NCBI GenBank assembly: GCA_015904075.1
Contig: JABMDH010000097.1
Coordinates: forward strand, 13,574-26,877
DNA length: 13,304 bases
Reading direction: 5' to 3'
Origin: Nitrospira sp.
GTDB lineage: Bacteria > Nitrospirota > Nitrospiria > Nitrospirales > Nitrospiraceae
Shown: piece by piece, positions 12,310 to 13,304 of the stretch
How positions within the stretch are numbered: the first letter of the stretch is position 1
Layout: every line of letters starts with the position of its first letter
The notes under the pieces: generated by a model
What the model saw: the letters and a program-made list of their open reading frames with translations, nothing else
The model's database searches: none
What the model was told of the DNA's origin: nothing
Translations under genes and position numbers: made by a program

Positions 12310-12639
12310 CTACGTAAACAGGAGCGAGTCGAACTCGTTCATGAACCCGTAGTAGAGAGGGGCAAAGTCTTTCAGACATTCGGGACTGGTTTCCTTCAAG
12401 CGCTGGAAAAAAAACACCTGCGCCCGCGGATCGAGTTGTTCTAACAACTTGCTGAGCTCAGCCATAGAATAGCTCCCGGACGGCACACTTAAAATATAGT
12501 GCACGAGGCGCTCAACAAATTGCTGAGCCACATATTCGCTCGTCAGATACCCATCCGGTAATTTTCCTGAGGCCAGGAACTCAGCAAATGGAACAGCTTG
12601 CGCGGCGAAAGGAGTCGCTGGCTTCTGAGGGGAATCCAC
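12310..12639 (-). CDS. 109-residue protein, function unknown
   Basis: A 109-residue soluble protein with no family I recognise. After a Pro/Ala-rich start (MDSPQKPATPFAAQAV) it has helices such as YVAQQFVERLVHYIL and MAELSKLLEQLDPRAQVFFFQRL, and ends MNEFDSLLFT. There is no signal peptide or membrane helix. The GTG at 12639 is the only canonical start in the frame but has no ribosome binding site. The frame stays open upstream to a TGA at 12712-12714 and reads protein-like (FKEHDTLIFFEWSDLS) without any ATG, GTG or TTG, so the true start is doubtful. It lies between the nxrB terminator and the 122-residue gene. Confidence 0.6.
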   Translation of the reverse strand: MDSPQKPATPFAAQAVPFAEFLASGKLPDGYLTSEYVAQQFVERLVHYILSVPSGSYSMAELSKLLEQLDPRAQVFFFQRLKETSPECLKDFAPLYYGFMNEFDSLLFT

Positions 12640-12686
12640 GCTGAGGTCGCTCCATTCGAAGAAGATAAGTGTGTCGTGCTCCTTGA

Positions 12687-12715
12687 AATCTACTGGACCT
12701 CCCTCTGACCGTCAA
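12687..12715 (-). promoter_or_regulatory. Candidate promoter of the 109-residue protein gene
   Basis: TTGACG at 12710-12715 and TAGATT at 12687-12692, with a 17-bp spacer, on the minus strand. It sits just after the nxrB terminator. A transcript from it would begin near 12680, at an AAGGAG sequence. Confidence 0.45.
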
Positions 12716-12756
12716 GTGTGCAGAAGCAGCAGGAGACCTGAGTCGAAAGACTGGTA

Positions 12757-12797
12757 GAAAGAGAAAGGGCGAGGTCCCTTTGGGGAACCCCACCCTT
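12757..12797 (-). terminator. Rho-independent terminator downstream of nxrB
   Basis: On the minus strand the arm at 12797-12784 pairs along 14 bp with 12778-12765, with a few G-T wobbles, around the five-base loop at 12779-12783. TCTCTTTC follows. It lies about 90 bases past the nxrB stop and separates nxrB from the small genes. The gap 12640-12883 holds this terminator and one promoter candidate, no other gene. Confidence 0.8.
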
Positions 12798-12883
12798 CCA
12801 TATTCGATCCTCGATGACCAGTTGCAGAGTATCGACTAAGAACTTCGGTTTATTCTCAACCCCTCTGCGCTGGTACTATTTGC

Positions 12884-13304
12884 TTAGAGCCACGTCACGC
12901 GCTCTGCCGGCCTGATGTAGATCGGTTCTTCTACCTGGATACGCGCCACTTCTTTGCCGGATTTATTAAATCCGAGGACGGTATCATTGTACATCTCAAA
13001 CCGTTTCCCGTGGATCTGCGTCTCGAACACCTTGGGACCAGGGATGACGTCGTAACGGAACACGATCTGTTGGCTCGCTCTCCAAAGCTGCAACACCGCC
13101 AGCAATTCACGGCTCGGCACCAGATACTTTTCGATGGCATTGTCCACGCCAGGACCGAACATCTGCCTGGCATATCCGCGTGGGCTGTGCCGTGGCGGAA
13201 TGTAGAACCCATTGGGCTCGGTACCCCATTGCGGATACAACGGAAGCGCCACTTGCTCAACGCGAATTGCGTAATACAGCGGATGCCAACGATCCTCAGC
13301 CCAC
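12884..13304 (-). CDS. nxrB: Nitrite oxidoreductase beta subunit, C-terminal part (gene continues past window)
   Basis: The 139 visible residues are open to the right edge, beginning WAEDRWHPLYYAIRVEQV, so the true start is outside. The segment YPQWGTEPNGFYIPPRHSPR, then QMFGPGVDNAIEKYLVPSRE, LAVLQLWRASQQIVFRYDV, and the end EEPIYIRPAERVTWL, is what I know from Nitrospira NxrB. It also fits the related beta subunits of ethylbenzene dehydrogenase and (per)chlorate or selenate reductases. NxrB holds the iron-sulfur clusters that carry electrons from the molybdenum subunit NxrA during oxidation of nitrite to nitrate in the periplasm. The Cys ligands lie upstream of the window edge and cannot be checked. 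It ends with its own terminator. Confidence 0.85.
   Translation of the reverse strand, partial: WAEDRWHPLYYAIRVEQVALPLYPQWGTEPNGFYIPPRHSPRGYARQMFGPGVDNAIEKYLVPSRELLAVLQLWRASQQIVFRYDVIPGPKVFETQIHGKRFEMYNDTVLGFNKSGKEVARIQVEEPIYIRPAERVTWL

Noticed and set aside
12581..12793. A 70-codon minus-strand frame (MGFPKGTSPF...) over the nxrB terminator.
   Set aside because: It starts inside the terminator hairpin and has no ribosome binding site or recognisable features.

Overview
The window reads like a stretch of a Nitrospira-type chromosome (Nitrospirota, nitrite oxidisers). The main reason is the partial gene at the right edge, whose 139 visible residues look like the C-terminus of the beta (iron-sulfur) subunit of nitrite oxidoreductase, NxrB. 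This is recognition from memory of the family, not a search. Almost everything is read on the minus strand. The two exceptions are a tiny secreted Lys-rich protein at 155-373 and a Trm112-like protein at 8823-9086.

Left part (1-6600): a Lys/Glu-rich exported peptide; a good intrinsic terminator; a gcvT-Nudix pair in which gcvT is preceded by a stem-loop and an eight-codon mini-ORF; a truncated delta-60 repeat protein; a DmpA-type (S58) lipoprotein peptidase; a 122-bp palindromic repeat; and a LOG-family protein translationally coupled (ATGA overlap) to an RNase-like metallo-beta-lactamase/beta-CASP protein. The beta-CASP gene carries an in-frame TAG 25 codons before its expected end.

Middle part (6465-12023): an old tandem segmental duplication. 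The unit, in transcription order, is C-terminal half of an unknown 122-residue protein, zinc-ribbon protein, (divergent Trm112-like gene), DUF502 membrane protein, GNAT acetyltransferase, BamE/SmpA-like lipoprotein 1, BamE/SmpA-like lipoprotein 2, start of the LOG gene. The proximal copy spans 6465-9710. The distal copy spans 9711-12023 and has lost about 0.9 kb, which fuses the zinc-ribbon gene's 5' end to a DUF502 gene lacking its first membrane helix. The duplication joint at 9711-9713 joins a 43-codon LOG stub to the last 53 codons of the 122-residue protein. GNAT, lipoprotein 1 and lipoprotein 2 stay intact in both copies, in the same order. This suggests an envelope-related module of unknown function.

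Right part (12024-13304): the 122-residue protein with an inverted repeat bracketing its promoter and ribosome binding site, a small unrecognised protein with an uncertain start, a 14-bp-stem terminator, and the nxrB 3' end. No tRNA, rRNA, CRISPR array or transposase gene was seen. No gap between genes exceeds 300 bp.
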